Positions 24,507-33,236 of a stretch of DNA of 64,000 nucleotides are shown piece by piece (position 1 is the stretch's first letter; each line of letters opens with the position of its first letter). The translations under genes and the position numbers were made by a program. The DNA is from Bdellovibrionales bacterium Ga0074137 (GTDB taxonomy: Bacteria; Bdellovibrionota; Bdellovibrionia; Bdellovibrionales; JAMPXM01): contig LNDT01000037.1 of the NCBI GenBank assembly GCA_001464715.1, positions 62,001 through 126,000 on the forward strand, read 5' to 3'. The notes under the pieces were generated by a model. It saw only the letters and a list, made by a program, of their open reading frames with translations, was not told the origin of the DNA and ran no database searches.

Positions 24507-24710
24507 CTTCTTCTTTTTATATAAATAAAATAGAAGTAGTAGTAGGGCCTGTGTTTAACGTCTTTTTCTAACTAACCACCTAAAACAACTAGCGAATATC
24601 TGTGGACGACTTTGGGCTCTTACGTCGCGTCGAAAACATTTTATGTGGATGCTTTCGGTATCCACATCGTTGTTCCTCTGTGTCTCCACACGTCCGTCCA
24701 CTGTCCACAT
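24507..24710. other. oriC: putative chromosomal replication origin (oriC) in the dnaA-dnaN gap
   Basis: Read in the dnaA direction, the 284-nt gap holds the parts of a bacterial origin in order. Five TCCACA DnaA-box cores lie at 24704-24709, 24685-24690, 24661-24666, 24644-24649 (reverse) and 24601-24606 (reverse). A weak box TTAAACACA follows at 24558-24550, then a GC block (24545-24549). Next is a run of five DnaA-trio triplets (plus-strand TAG, AAG, TAG, TAG, TAG at 24531-24545) and finally a 20-nt tract with a single C (24511-24530). The box pair at 24644-24666 forms a perfect inverted repeat TGTGGAT / ATCCACA. The layout closely resembles the Bacillus subtilis unwinding region. Gene orientation also diverges close by. 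Confidence 0.75.
24531..24545 (+). repeat. DnaA-trio repeat (five triplets)
   Basis: Five in-phase triplets TAG/AAG lie between the GC block beside a weak DnaA box and the AT-rich tract. In B. subtilis such 5'-TAG-like triplets bind DnaA as single-stranded DNA and set where the duplex opens. The call is by pattern and position only. Confidence 0.65.
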
Positions 24711-26198
24711 TCACACCCCTGTGATATTGTGGATTCTGGCCTGTAACTCATCGATATCTCTCTTCATATCCAAATTTGTGATCAGTTGATCATCGATACG
24801 ATGCAACGCGTTCATCACGGTTGTGTGATCTCGTCCACCAAAATGGCGTCCGATTTCAACCAACGATTTGTTGGGAAGATTCTTCTTTATAAGCCACATC
24901 GCGATTTGCCGAGCCGTCACAATCGGCTTCGGTCGTGCCTGACCGCGAAGGTCCGTCGCACGCAATCGGTAGTGCGTCGCCACCAGGCTCTCGATATCTT
25001 CCATGGTGATCTGATTCCCCTCGGAATCCAGAGCCAGGATTTGTTTCGCACTTTCCAAAGTTATCGGGGCATTGGAGAAACTAAAGTAGACCTCGATTTT
25101 ATTGAGATTGCCTTCAAGTTCGCGAACAGAGCGCTTCGAGACCTTGGCGACATACTGGAGGACAGTGTCATCAATGCGCATGCGACGCTGCTCGGTTTTT
25201 GATCGCAAAATCGCCAAACGAGTTTCGAAATCCGGCATTTTGATGTCGGCCACGAGACCGCCCTCAAGACGTGTTCGGATACGGTCCTCCAAACCGGGAA
25301 TATCTTTTGGTAGGCGATCCGATGTGACGACGACCTGCTTACGCATTAAATAGAAGTGGTTAAACGTTTGGAAGAATTCTTCCTGAATCTGTTCACCGCG
25401 ACCAAGCACGTGGATGTCGTCCATTAAAAGGACATCGCACTTCTCACGGTACTTCGTATGGAACTTGTCCATTGTTCGGTGCCGAAGACTACTCATGAAT
25501 TCAGAGAGAAACCGACTTGTGTCGACGTAAGTTACTCGGAGATGCGGGAATCGAACGCGAATCTGATTCCACACAGCAAACATCAAATGCGTTTTACCAA
25601 GACCCGTTGGTCCGACAATAAAGAGAGGATTGTAGGTCGTGCTTGGATTGTCGGCGATCGAAAGGCTCGCGTTATAGGCAAATTCATTCGTTCGGCCGAT
25701 AACAAATGTCGAGAATGTCATGTCGGCTCGGGGCTCATTTCCCGACGGCACTGGTGTCGGGGCTGATGATGGCGCTTGGAATCCGGGTTCGGCCTTTAAA
25801 TCTTGCTGATGAAAATACTCATCTAAAGTTGTCGGTTCATTGGACGTCGCAGGCCGTCCGGTCACTCGGATTTCTGTCGTAAAATCGCCGCTGTAATGGG
25901 CGCGAATTTCAGGATAAAATCGATCGATGTAATTCTCGATCTGCTCTTTGTGGAGGCGCGACGGTACTCCGAGCACGAACTTCAGCACTCCAGAATCCGT
26001 GGGTTCGATTTCTTCAAGAGTGGTCGCGGTTAACCAATTGCGAAAGGCTTTGTTGTCGGGATTGAGTTGAAGAAGGTTATCCACAACTTTTTTCCAGAAA
26101 TCGGTCTTCGAGTCGAGAGTCGCTGCGACCAAGGGCATTTCGACGGATCTGTCGAGTTGAGTAGTCTTATCGTTGTCGGTTTGAATTCTTGAATCCAT
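24711..26198 (-). CDS. dnaA: chromosomal replication initiator protein DnaA
   Basis: AAA+ initiator that binds DnaA boxes and opens oriC. At 495 residues it is longer than E. coli DnaA (467), because about 30 residues precede domain I (which begins near DFWKKVVDNLL) and domain II is a Pro/Ser-rich linker. Walker A is GPTGLGKTHLMFA, Walker B is VLLMDDIHVL, sensor/arginine regions follow, and the domain IV DNA-recognition helix is GRDHTTVMNAL. A perfect DnaA box (26077-26085) lies within its own 5' coding region. A long hairpin sits just upstream. The ribosome site is AGGGGG. Confidence 0.97.
   Translation of the reverse strand: MDSRIQTDNDKTTQLDRSVEMPLVAATLDSKTDFWKKVVDNLLQLNPDNKAFRNWLTATTLEEIEPTDSGVLKFVLGVPSRLHKEQIENYIDRFYPEIRAHYSGDFTTEIRVTGRPATSNEPTTLDEYFHQQDLKAEPGFQAPSSAPTPVPSGNEPRADMTFSTFVIGRTNEFAYNASLSIADNPSTTYNPLFIVGPTGLGKTHLMFAVWNQIRVRFPHLRVTYVDTSRFLSEFMSSLRHRTMDKFHTKYREKCDVLLMDDIHVLGRGEQIQEEFFQTFNHFYLMRKQVVVTSDRLPKDIPGLEDRIRTRLEGGLVADIKMPDFETRLAILRSKTEQRRMRIDDTVLQYVAKVSKRSVRELEGNLNKIEVYFSFSNAPITLESAKQILALDSEGNQITMEDIESLVATHYRLRATDLRGQARPKPIVTARQIAMWLIKKNLPNKSLVEIGRHFGGRDHTTVMNALHRIDDQLITNLDMKRDIDELQARIHNITGV
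26077..26085 (+). promoter_or_regulatory. DnaA box inside the 5' part of dnaA
   Basis: Exact consensus TTATCCACA in the dnaA coding region, about 115 nt from its start codon. It could serve autoregulation of dnaA or add to the origin's DnaA-binding array. Confidence 0.55.
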
Positions 26199-26226
26199 CT
26201 GAAAGCGGCCCCCTGAACTGAAATTC

Positions 26227-26258
26227 GAATCGACAACAAGCCCCCTTGTTTTCGATTC
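26227..26258 (-). promoter_or_regulatory. 14-bp-arm inverted repeat in the dnaA leader
   Basis: Arms of 14 nt (26227-26240 and 26245-26258) match with a single mismatch around a CCCC loop, ending 29 nt before the dnaA start. In RNA this would be a stable hairpin ahead of the ribosome site; as DNA it could be a dimeric operator. Confidence 0.6.
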
Positions 26259-26299
26259 TCGCTTTACTTAGGCTCGCTGCTTAACCCTAGTTCGATGAG

Positions 26300-26308
26300 T
26301 TATCCACA
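26300..26308 (+). promoter_or_regulatory. DnaA box upstream of dnaA
   Basis: Exact TTATCCACA in the dnaA-rpmH intergenic region. Together with the box in dnaA and the cluster beyond dnaA it gives a possible bipartite origin or a DnaA autoregulation site. Confidence 0.65.
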
Positions 26309-26519
26309 GCTAAAGCTGATATGACAGAACCTGTTGTGTCGCCGCAGCATTACTTCGACTCAAGTGGAACCCTGCAAATCCTTCAAACGGTGATGGAATG
26401 AAAGGTGCGCGTTCTGACAGCTGATCGTTGATAACAGCGGCCGATCTGGTTTTCAACTCCTTGACGCTACGACCTGGTTGTGGTTTTTTAGGCACCTCTT
26501 AAAAGTTGAAGGATTTCTC

Positions 26520-26669
26520 ATGAAACGTACTTATCAGCCCAGCCGTCGCCGCCGAAAAAACACTCACGGGTTCCGCGCTCGTATGGCTACTAAAGATGGG
26601 CAGCAGGTGCTCTCTCGTCGCCGAGCTAAGGGTCGCAAACGTCTTGTTGTCGCTGTCAGCGGCAAGTGA
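26520..26669 (+). CDS. rpmH: 50S ribosomal protein L34
   Basis: A 49-residue very basic protein, [20 protein letters not shown] at the N-terminus, matching L34 throughout ([20 protein letters not shown]). The true start is the ATG at 26520 after GAAGGA; an in-frame GTG-like start 14 codons upstream is spurious. It overlaps the rnpA start by 4 nt. This is the standard rpmH-rnpA pairing next to dnaA. Confidence 0.98.
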   Translation: MKRTYQPSRRRRKNTHGFRARMATKDGQQVLSRRRAKGRKRLVVAVSGK

Positions 26670-27094
26670 TCGAGCGCCAGATCGTGAAACCGTCGCCAGC
26701 GAGTGGGAAGCCAACTCGTCGGCGTCTTCGCGTTCTAGTGAAGCGCTCAGATTTTCTTAGAACATTTCGCTCGGGCCTCAAGATTCGTCCCTGTGAATGG
26801 TTGATTTTTAACTACGTTCCCTCCAGCGAATTTCGTTGCGGATGGACATGTCCTAAAGCTGTTGGTTCAGCTCCGATTAGAAACCGTATGAAACGATGGA
26901 CGCGCGACTGGATTGGTAACCGTCTTAAATCTGACGAGATTCCTCCGCCGATCGACCTAAATGTCGGATTTCGCGCTCAGCCCGCGGAGTTCTTCAAAAC
27001 TTTAAAACGGACAGAGTTCGATCGAGCCATGGAGAAGGGCTGGAACCAGCTCTTGAAACGTGGGATAAAGCCCGTGGTCGCAAGCGCTTTATGA
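26666..27094 (+). CDS. rnpA: ribonuclease P protein component
   Basis: Protein subunit of RNase P, which matures tRNA 5' ends. It has 142 residues with a GTG start overlapping the rpmH stop (GTGA). The conserved RNR-type motif is in [13 protein letters not shown]. Basic residues are concentrated in the N-terminal 30 and the central helix, and the C-terminus is a family-typical helix. It overlaps yidD by 4 nt (ATGA), so rpmH, rnpA and yidD are translationally linked. Confidence 0.92.
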   Translation: MIERQIVKPSPASGKPTRRRLRVLVKRSDFLRTFRSGLKIRPCEWLIFNYVPSSEFRCGWTCPKAVGSAPIRNRMKRWTRDWIGNRLKSDEIPPPIDLNVGFRAQPAEFFKTLKRTEFDRAMEKGWNQLLKRGIKPVVASAL

Positions 27095-27378
27095 TCGCCT
27101 TTTTCAAATCGAGCGTGTACAGCGTTCTGACAACACTGATGTTGGTTTCGATTGGCATTTACCGCGCCTTCGGGTCCCTCTGGTTGAGCGGTTCGTGTCG
27201 ATTTGAGCCCTCGTGTTCGGTTTACGCAGAAGAAGCTGTTCGTCGCTACGGATTTTGGAAAGGCGGCCAACTGGCAGCCGCGAGATTGTGGCGATGCCGA
27301 CCGGGAAGTAATTTTGGCTGCGATCCGGTTCCAGATTTAGGCACCGATTTCGATGAGCATGAGAGAGAGAAAAAATGA
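27091..27378 (+). CDS. yidD: membrane protein insertion efficiency factor YidD
   Basis: A 95-residue small protein with an amphipathic N-terminal helix and the YidD core: YRAFGSLWLSGSCRFEPSCS followed by YAEEAVRRYGFWKGGQLAAA and RCRPGSNFGCDPVP. The conserved cysteines and the RF.PSCS motif are intact. It assists YidC-dependent insertion of inner-membrane proteins. It lies directly between rnpA and yidC, overlapping both by 4 nt. Confidence 0.95.
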   Translation: MIAFFKSSVYSVLTTLMLVSIGIYRAFGSLWLSGSCRFEPSCSVYAEEAVRRYGFWKGGQLAAARLWRCRPGSNFGCDPVPDLGTDFDEHEREKK

Positions 27379-29078
27379 GTCAACAAATCGGTCCGGATCA
27401 AAAACAATCGTTCCTCGATCGAGGAACGATAATCGCTCTTGTTCTGGTCGGTGTTGTTTGGTTCGGCTGGTCGAAGTGGGTTGAGAAAACGTATCCAGCG
27501 TCGACGGCATCAGCTCCCATCGCTGAAAGTACATCCGCAGGCAACGCGCCCGTCGGCAGTGCTCCCGGCAACTCTAACCAAGTGGCTTCAAACTCTGTCG
27601 CAGCGCCGGCCGCGGGAACAGCAGCAATCGAAAAATCTGCGACGAATTCAGGGAATGCTGTTTCGACCCGGTCGCCTGAAGTTAAAGAAGTGATCGAGAA
27701 CACCAACTGGTCAACGGTCCTCAGTTCGTGGGGCATGGGCCTTTCAGGAATTGAACTTAAAGAGTACAAAACTCGCGACGAAAAACCGATTATCGTAGGT
27801 CTCACCCCGACTCCGGTTTTTGCGACGAAGCTTCTTGGCGCGGCGGAAACAATTGATTTCAAAGTCGCAAAGATTTCTGAAACAGAATGGAAAGGGGTCG
27901 CAAACTTCGGAAGTTATTCTGTTGAAAAGACAGTGAAGCTTATCGACAAGGGTGCAGCCGCTCTTCGAACATTAGAGATTGTCACCGTAGCGTCTGGCGA
28001 TCTTTCGGCCTTCCCTGGTTTTGCAGTTACTGTTTCAGACGAAGTTAAAGCACCAGCCAGCACAAGCTTCCTAGCACCTTCTTACGATCATCACGATTGG
28101 TTCGTGAGACACGAAGACACAAACACGCGCTACATCATCGATCCCACGAAAGCCGAAGCCATCGACCACAAGACGGTTTATTCGGTGGCATTGTCGTCGC
28201 ATTATTTCACGGCGGCTTTGGCCGACCGTTCAAGCCTTCGTCCGGAATTTAAATCGGACCCACTCGCAAAACAGGGAGACCTTTTCCAGGCGTCGGGACT
28301 TCTTCTTTACAAACCGATCAGCAAAAACAGCGAATTTAAAATCGAGCAGACAGCTTACGTAGGACCGAAGGATGTCGACGCTCTTCGTGCGGCTGACGCT
28401 GAGTTTTCTCGCGTTGTTGATTACGGAATGTTCGCCATGCTGGCGGATCCTCTTTTGTGGCTCATGCGGTTTTTCTTCGGACTCACAGGAAACTGGGGCG
28501 TCGCGATTATCGGTTTAACGCTCGTCGTTCGGGCCGTTGTTTTGCCGTTCAACTTGTACTCGTTTAAGTCGATGAAAGTGATGCAGCAGATCCAGCCTCA
28601 AATCCAAACGGCGAAAGAAAAGTTTAAAGATGATCCGCGCCGGATGAATGAAGAAGTCATGCGATTGATGAAAGAAAATAAGGCGAATCCCCTTGGTGGA
28701 TGTCTGCCGATGCTTCTTCAGCTGCCGGTTTTCTTCGCTCTCTATCAGGTGTTGGCTCAGTCGATCGAACTCTACCGACAGCCGTTTATTTTCTGGATCA
28801 ACGATTTGACTGTTAAAGACGAGTTTTTTGTTCTGCCGATTCTTATGGGTATCGCCATGTACTTCCAGCAGAAGTTGACTCCGATCGCAGATCCTCAGCA
28901 GGCAAAGATCCTTCAGTGGATGCCTGTGATATTTGCTGTCTTAATGTTTACGTTACCAAGCGGTCTTACTCTCTACATCTTCGTCAGCACATTGTTCGGC
29001 ATCGCCCAACAGTACGTGTTCATGAAAGACAAGTCGGCCGCGAAAACCCAAAATAATGTCCGCGAGGCAAAAGCCTAA
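27375..29078 (+). CDS. yidC: membrane protein insertase YidC
   Basis: Insertase/foldase for inner-membrane proteins, including ATP synthase c and NADH dehydrogenase subunits. It has 567 residues. The N-terminal anchor helix (about 16-33) is followed by an Ala/Ser-rich linker (about 40-105). The large periplasmic domain (about 110-345) is of the Gram-negative type. The conserved insertase core (about 350-545) includes GNWGVAIIGLTLVVRAVVLP with its essential Arg, KENKANPLGGCLPMLLQLPV, and the C-terminal LPSGLTLYIFVSTLFGI. It overlaps yidD by 4 nt. Confidence 0.96.
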   Translation: MSQQIGPDQKQSFLDRGTIIALVLVGVVWFGWSKWVEKTYPASTASAPIAESTSAGNAPVGSAPGNSNQVASNSVAAPAAGTAAIEKSATNSGNAVSTRSPEVKEVIENTNWSTVLSSWGMGLSGIELKEYKTRDEKPIIVGLTPTPVFATKLLGAAETIDFKVAKISETEWKGVANFGSYSVEKTVKLIDKGAAALRTLEIVTVASGDLSAFPGFAVTVSDEVKAPASTSFLAPSYDHHDWFVRHEDTNTRYIIDPTKAEAIDHKTVYSVALSSHYFTAALADRSSLRPEFKSDPLAKQGDLFQASGLLLYKPISKNSEFKIEQTAYVGPKDVDALRAADAEFSRVVDYGMFAMLADPLLWLMRFFFGLTGNWGVAIIGLTLVVRAVVLPFNLYSFKSMKVMQQIQPQIQTAKEKFKDDPRRMNEEVMRLMKENKANPLGGCLPMLLQLPVFFALYQVLAQSIELYRQPFIFWINDLTVKDEFFVLPILMGIAMYFQQKLTPIADPQQAKILQWMPVIFAVLMFTLPSGLTLYIFVSTLFGIAQQYVFMKDKSAAKTQNNVREAKA

Positions 29079-29095
29079 GGACAACGGAGGATAGT

Positions 29096-29707
29096 ATGTC
29101 AGGATTTTTCAGTAAGCTTTTTGGTGGATCAAAAAGCAGTGCTAGCGGTGCATCCGGAAGCGAATCGAACAACCCATCGTTTGACGGTGTCGATGCAATT
29201 ACAATGGTCCGAGAAACCATCGGCGGCGTTGTTGAGCGCGCGGGATTTGATCTTGATTTTGAAGTGACGACTTCAATGAACGGCGAGATCGAAGATATCG
29301 TTGTCGAATTTAGCGGTGCGGACGACGATATTTTGATGGCTGAAAACGGCGAGCTCTTAGACTCCTTTCAGCTTTTTGCAAAGCGAGTTCTCCAGCACAA
29401 ACTTCCCGAGGCTCGTGTTGAAGTTCACACGGATGCCAATGGGTTTCGCGAGAAGGCAACCCAGACACTTGTGGACCTCACTGATAAATTAAAAGACAAG
29501 TGCCTCGAGTCGGGTAAGTCGCAGTACATGCGTCCGCTGGCGCCCAAAGACCGCAAGACCGTGCATCAGCATCTTGCGACCGACGAGCGCGTTCGCAGCC
29601 GTTCAATTGGTGAAGGTCACTTTAAGAAAGTAAAAATCTATCCCGCTAAAAACGCGCGCGACGAAGTCGATTCCCGCGAGCGCGATGACAATTTTGGCAA
29701 TGTTTAA
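29096..29707 (+). CDS. khpB: KhpB/Jag-type KH-R3H RNA-binding protein
   Basis: A 203-residue protein. A Ser/Gly-rich start (1-27) leads to a KH-like region (about 35-115, with AKRVLQHKLPEARVEVHTDA) and an R3H domain (about 118-185) with RPLAPKDRKTVHQHLA and RSRSIGEGHFKKV. It binds RNA/single-stranded nucleic acid and acts with KhpA in post-transcriptional control in Gram-positive bacteria; the usual position after yidC is kept here. The Jag-N domain seen in Bacillus is not apparent. A ribosome site (GGAGGA) precedes the ATG. Confidence 0.88.
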   Translation: MSGFFSKLFGGSKSSASGASGSESNNPSFDGVDAITMVRETIGGVVERAGFDLDFEVTTSMNGEIEDIVVEFSGADDDILMAENGELLDSFQLFAKRVLQHKLPEARVEVHTDANGFREKATQTLVDLTDKLKDKCLESGKSQYMRPLAPKDRKTVHQHLATDERVRSRSIGEGHFKKVKIYPAKNARDEVDSRERDDNFGNV

Positions 29708-29716
29708 GGTGTCGCT

Positions 29717-31180
29717 GTGCCGGGGCCCAGCCCTGCTTCGCAGCCGCTCGCACGTCTGCTCGCGGATTGTGATGTGCTGAGGGTTCGGCCTGGCGATGAA
29801 GATACGATTTGCGCGCTGGCGACGGCTCCGGGTGTTGGAGCTATCGCGATTGTCCGCGTCTCTGGGCAGAGCGCGTTCAGATTCTGCCGGCCCATCGCCC
29901 GATTTCTTCCATCTAGCATTGAGTCTCATAAAGCTTATTTCGGCACACTTCATGGTCGTCTTGGACCGCTCGACGAGGCTCTGGTCACGGGGTTTGCCGA
30001 AGGGAAATCGTTCACCGGCGAAGAGTCTGTGGAATTTTCTGTTCACGGCGGAACCCAGATTTCTGGAAAATTGATTGAAGAGTTAATTGCCTGCGGCTGT
30101 CGCCTGGCAAAACCAGGTGAATTCACTTACCGCGCCTACATGAACGACCGAATCGATCTCGTTCAGGCCGAAAGTATTTTGTCGCTGATTGAGTCGCGCT
30201 CGGGCGAGGGTTCGTCGAACGCGCTTTCGCAGCTAAAGGGCGAGCTCAGTGGCCATTTTCTGGATATCGAAGAGGACCTTGTGTGGATGGGTGCCCACAT
30301 CGAAGCCGGCATCGATTTTTCATCGGATGGAATTGAACTCAAAGCCGCGCCGGAGCTTTTGGATCGCGCTTTGAAGCTTGAGAAAAAAGTCGCAGCACTT
30401 TTGGCGACGTACGCGAAAGGGCGCCTTCTTCGAGACGGACTCACCGTAGCGTTGGTTGGCGCGCCGAATGCCGGGAAGTCGTCTCTTCTGAACGCCGTCG
30501 TCAAAGAAGATCGTGCCATCGTCACCGATCAACCAGGCACAACGCGGGATCTGATTGAAGTCGAGACAAGGCTTGAAGGAACACCCGTTCGCTGGGTCGA
30601 TACGGCGGGTCTTCGGGACGCTGTCGACGAAGCTGAAAAGCTTGGTGTCGAGCGTTCCAGAAAAGCGATTGAGTCCTCAGACTTTGTCGTCGTCGTTATG
30701 GATCTGTCAGATCCCCTATGGAAATCCGGGTTTCAAAATTTTGTGTCTGAAGCTCGACGGTTTCCGCGTCGTCAGCAATGGTACGTTTTCAACAAAGTTG
30801 ATTTGGATTCTGAGGGCCTGGGCATTTCGGACGCAAAAACTGAGGCCTCAAAGCTTGGTGTGGGCGAACGTGTCCTTTTCCTATCGGCCACACAAGGGAA
30901 AGGTATCGAGGAATTTCAGGCGGCCGTGTTGGCGCCGCTGAGGGAATCGGCCTTCGCCCACGGGGGTGTTTCCATCACACAAGCCCGTCACGTCGAAGGG
31001 CTTCAGACTATTCTTGAATCTCTTCGCCGTGCGATCGAGCTGATTGAGCGCGACGCGAGTCCGGAGCTCATGGCGCTGGAACTCAGTTCGGCGGTCCATA
31101 CGATCCATGAGCTTTTAGGGAAGGTCTTTCACGAACAAGTGATCGATCGCATTTTTAAAGAGTTCTGCCTAGGCAAGTAG
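29717..31180 (+). CDS. mnmE: tRNA uridine-5-carboxymethylaminomethyl modification GTPase
   Basis: Works with MnmG to modify U34 of certain tRNAs. It has 487 residues with a GTG start. The folate-binding N-domain begins at DTICALATAPGVGAIAIVRV. The GTPase G1 is GAPNAGKSSLLNA, the G3 DTAGLRD is near 295, and NKVD is near 353. The C-terminal CLGK supplies the catalytic cysteine. The N-terminus is about 25 residues longer than usual; a GTG about 20 codons downstream (DCDVLRV) is an alternative start. It follows khpB in the conserved yidC-jag-mnmE-mnmG-rsmG order. Confidence 0.95.
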   Translation: MPGPSPASQPLARLLADCDVLRVRPGDEDTICALATAPGVGAIAIVRVSGQSAFRFCRPIARFLPSSIESHKAYFGTLHGRLGPLDEALVTGFAEGKSFTGEESVEFSVHGGTQISGKLIEELIACGCRLAKPGEFTYRAYMNDRIDLVQAESILSLIESRSGEGSSNALSQLKGELSGHFLDIEEDLVWMGAHIEAGIDFSSDGIELKAAPELLDRALKLEKKVAALLATYAKGRLLRDGLTVALVGAPNAGKSSLLNAVVKEDRAIVTDQPGTTRDLIEVETRLEGTPVRWVDTAGLRDAVDEAEKLGVERSRKAIESSDFVVVVMDLSDPLWKSGFQNFVSEARRFPRRQQWYVFNKVDLDSEGLGISDAKTEASKLGVGERVLFLSATQGKGIEEFQAAVLAPLRESAFAHGGVSITQARHVEGLQTILESLRRAIELIERDASPELMALELSSAVHTIHELLGKVFHEQVIDRIFKEFCLGK

Positions 31181-31247
31181 ACCCGGTTGGGGTTACTTCC
31201 TGTTTATTCTGTCCAAATTTTCGGCCGTTCGTAGTAGGTGTTGGCGC

Positions 31248-33236
31248 ATGTCGGCAAGCTCTTCATTTGATGTCATTGTGGTTGGTGCAGGTCACGCAGG
31301 TGTCGAGGCAAGTCTCGCCTCGGCCCGTCTTGGCGCGCGGACTGTCATGATCACATCCAATCTTTCTCGGATCGGGTACATGAGCTGTAATCCTTCGATT
31401 GGTGGACTGGCAAAAGGCCATATGGTTCGCGAAATCGATGTTCTGGGCGGAGAGATGGGTCTTGCTGCAGATGCGACGTGCATCCAGTTCAAACGGCTCA
31501 ATTCGAAAAAAGGTCCGGCCGTCCGAGGTTCACGCGCCCAGTGTGACAAAGACCTTTATATCGACCGAATGACGAAAGTCGTTCACGCGACAGAAAACCT
31601 CACCGTCATTGGAAGCGAAGCCAAAGAGTTGATCCTTGAGCACGGTCGGTGCGTGGGAATTCGACTGGAAGACGGGTCAGACATTCGTGCGAAATCGGTG
31701 GTGTTAACAACGGGCACTTTCATGCGCGGAGTGATGCACATCGGCCTTAAGCAGATTGAAGGTGGCCGCGTCGGCGACAAAGCGACCATTGGTATCAGCG
31801 ATCAACTTCGTCAGCATGGTTTTCAGGTTCAGCGTTTGAAGACTGGAACTCCGGCGAGGCTTCGCGCAGGTTCCATCGATTTTTCGAAGACCGTCGAACA
31901 ACGTGGCGATGATCGCTTTTATCCTTTTTCTTCTCGAAGCGACAAGGCGCTCGCGCTGCCACAAATTTCTTGTTGGCTAAGTCACACCAATGAACGAACC
32001 CACGATGTGATTCGCGCGAATCTCGATAAAAGTCCGATGTTCACTGGGAACATTGAAGGACGCGGTCCCCGTTATTGCCCGAGTATTGAAGACAAGATTA
32101 CGCGTTTCGTAGAGAAAATTTCGCATCAGACTTTTTTAGAGCCCGAGGGACTTTCGACGGATTCTATTTATCTTCAGGGGATTTCGACGAGCTTACCGGA
32201 GGATGTGCAGCTTGAATTTCTTCGTACGATCGATGGCCTCGAGAACGTCGAGGTTTTGAAGTACGGTTACGCTGTTGAATACGATTTCGTTGAACCCACG
32301 CAGATTCGGCATTCTCTTGAGACGCGTTCAATTCCGGGGCTTTTTCTTGCGGGCCAAATCAACGGCACAAGTGGGTATGAAGAAGCTGCTGCTCAGGGGT
32401 TTGTCGCTGGGGTAAATTCGGTGCGTTCGGCCCGCGGCGAGGAATCTTTTATTCTTGGTCGCGATGAAGCTTACATCGGCGTTTTGATCGATGACTTGGT
32501 CACTAAAGGTACCAAAGAGCCCTACCGAATGTTCACCTCTCGAGCCGAACACAGACTTTTCTTAAGAGAGGATAACACTCTTGAAAGACTCTGGAATCGC
32601 GCAACAGAACTAGGAATTTTGGGACAAGAGCAAGCGTCTCGACTTGAGGCGATTTTAGTTCAGCAGACGTCTCTTCGTGAGCAGATGAGATCGAGTGTTT
32701 TGGTTCCGAATGCAGAGACACAGTCTCGACTTGAATCACTTGGAACAGCGAAACTTTTGAAGCCGACGACCATTGAAGAGCTGCTTCGTCGGCATGAAGT
32801 CTGTTTTGAAGATTTGGCGAATTTCGGGCCTTTTGGTGGTTTTGACGTATCGGTCACTGAACCAATTGAGATCGATGTGAAGTATGCTGGTTATATAGAC
32901 CGCGAACGTCTTTTGATGGCGTCGAATCGGAAACTTGAGGATTACAAGCTTCGTCGAGACCTCGATTACTCAAAGGTTCGCGGTCTTTCAAAAGAAGAGC
33001 AGGAAAAATTGGGCGAAAAACAGCCCGAGACACTGGGACAAGCTAGCCGAATTAGCGGCGTGAACCCTTCTGCAGTTCAGGCTCTGATTGTGCACTTAAA
33101 GGCCAGTAAAGAGGCCCAAAGAGGTGAATTTGAACCAGGACCAAAACGAAAAGAATGGCGGCGGTCCGCCGTCACAGTCGACCATGATAGTTCCAGATCC
33201 AGCGAGATTGAGGGGCTGGGCTCCTCATTTGTCTGA
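31248..33236 (+). CDS. mnmG: tRNA uridine-5-carboxymethylaminomethyl modification enzyme MnmG (GidA)
   Basis: FAD- and NADH-dependent partner of MnmE. At 662 residues it is about 30 more than typical. The N-terminal Rossmann motif is VIVVGAGHAGVEAS; also present are CNPSIGGLAKGH, LKTGTPARL, and GQINGTSGYEEAAAQG near 365. The expected end is around ISGVNPSAVQALIVHLKA. Beyond it the frame stays open for about 40 residues (to GLGSSFV), and this part overlaps the 5' end of rsmG by 113 nt. The extension has no family similarity I recognise. Confidence 0.95.
   Translation: MSASSSFDVIVVGAGHAGVEASLASARLGARTVMITSNLSRIGYMSCNPSIGGLAKGHMVREIDVLGGEMGLAADATCIQFKRLNSKKGPAVRGSRAQCDKDLYIDRMTKVVHATENLTVIGSEAKELILEHGRCVGIRLEDGSDIRAKSVVLTTGTFMRGVMHIGLKQIEGGRVGDKATIGISDQLRQHGFQVQRLKTGTPARLRAGSIDFSKTVEQRGDDRFYPFSSRSDKALALPQISCWLSHTNERTHDVIRANLDKSPMFTGNIEGRGPRYCPSIEDKITRFVEKISHQTFLEPEGLSTDSIYLQGISTSLPEDVQLEFLRTIDGLENVEVLKYGYAVEYDFVEPTQIRHSLETRSIPGLFLAGQINGTSGYEEAAAQGFVAGVNSVRSARGEESFILGRDEAYIGVLIDDLVTKGTKEPYRMFTSRAEHRLFLREDNTLERLWNRATELGILGQEQASRLEAILVQQTSLREQMRSSVLVPNAETQSRLESLGTAKLLKPTTIEELLRRHEVCFEDLANFGPFGGFDVSVTEPIEIDVKYAGYIDRERLLMASNRKLEDYKLRRDLDYSKVRGLSKEEQEKLGEKQPETLGQASRISGVNPSAVQALIVHLKASKEAQRGEFEPGPKRKEWRRSAVTVDHDSSRSSEIEGLGSSFV

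Larger units (their letters stand above)
26199..26519. other. dnaA-rpmH divergent intergenic region
   Basis: A 321-nt non-coding stretch between the divergent dnaA and rpmH genes. It contains a 32-nt imperfect palindrome near dnaA (26227-26258), one exact DnaA box (26300-26308), and a TTGACG hexamer at 26461-26466 that could be part of an rpmH promoter, although no good -10 follows at the right distance. Promoters for both genes must lie here. I see no RNA gene or small ORF with a convincing start. Confidence 0.6.

Noticed and set aside
24531-24545. TAG/AAG triplets as a plain microsatellite
   Set aside because: The repeat is short and placed exactly between a GC block beside a DnaA-box-like site and an AT-rich tract, which fits origin function better than slippage repeats.
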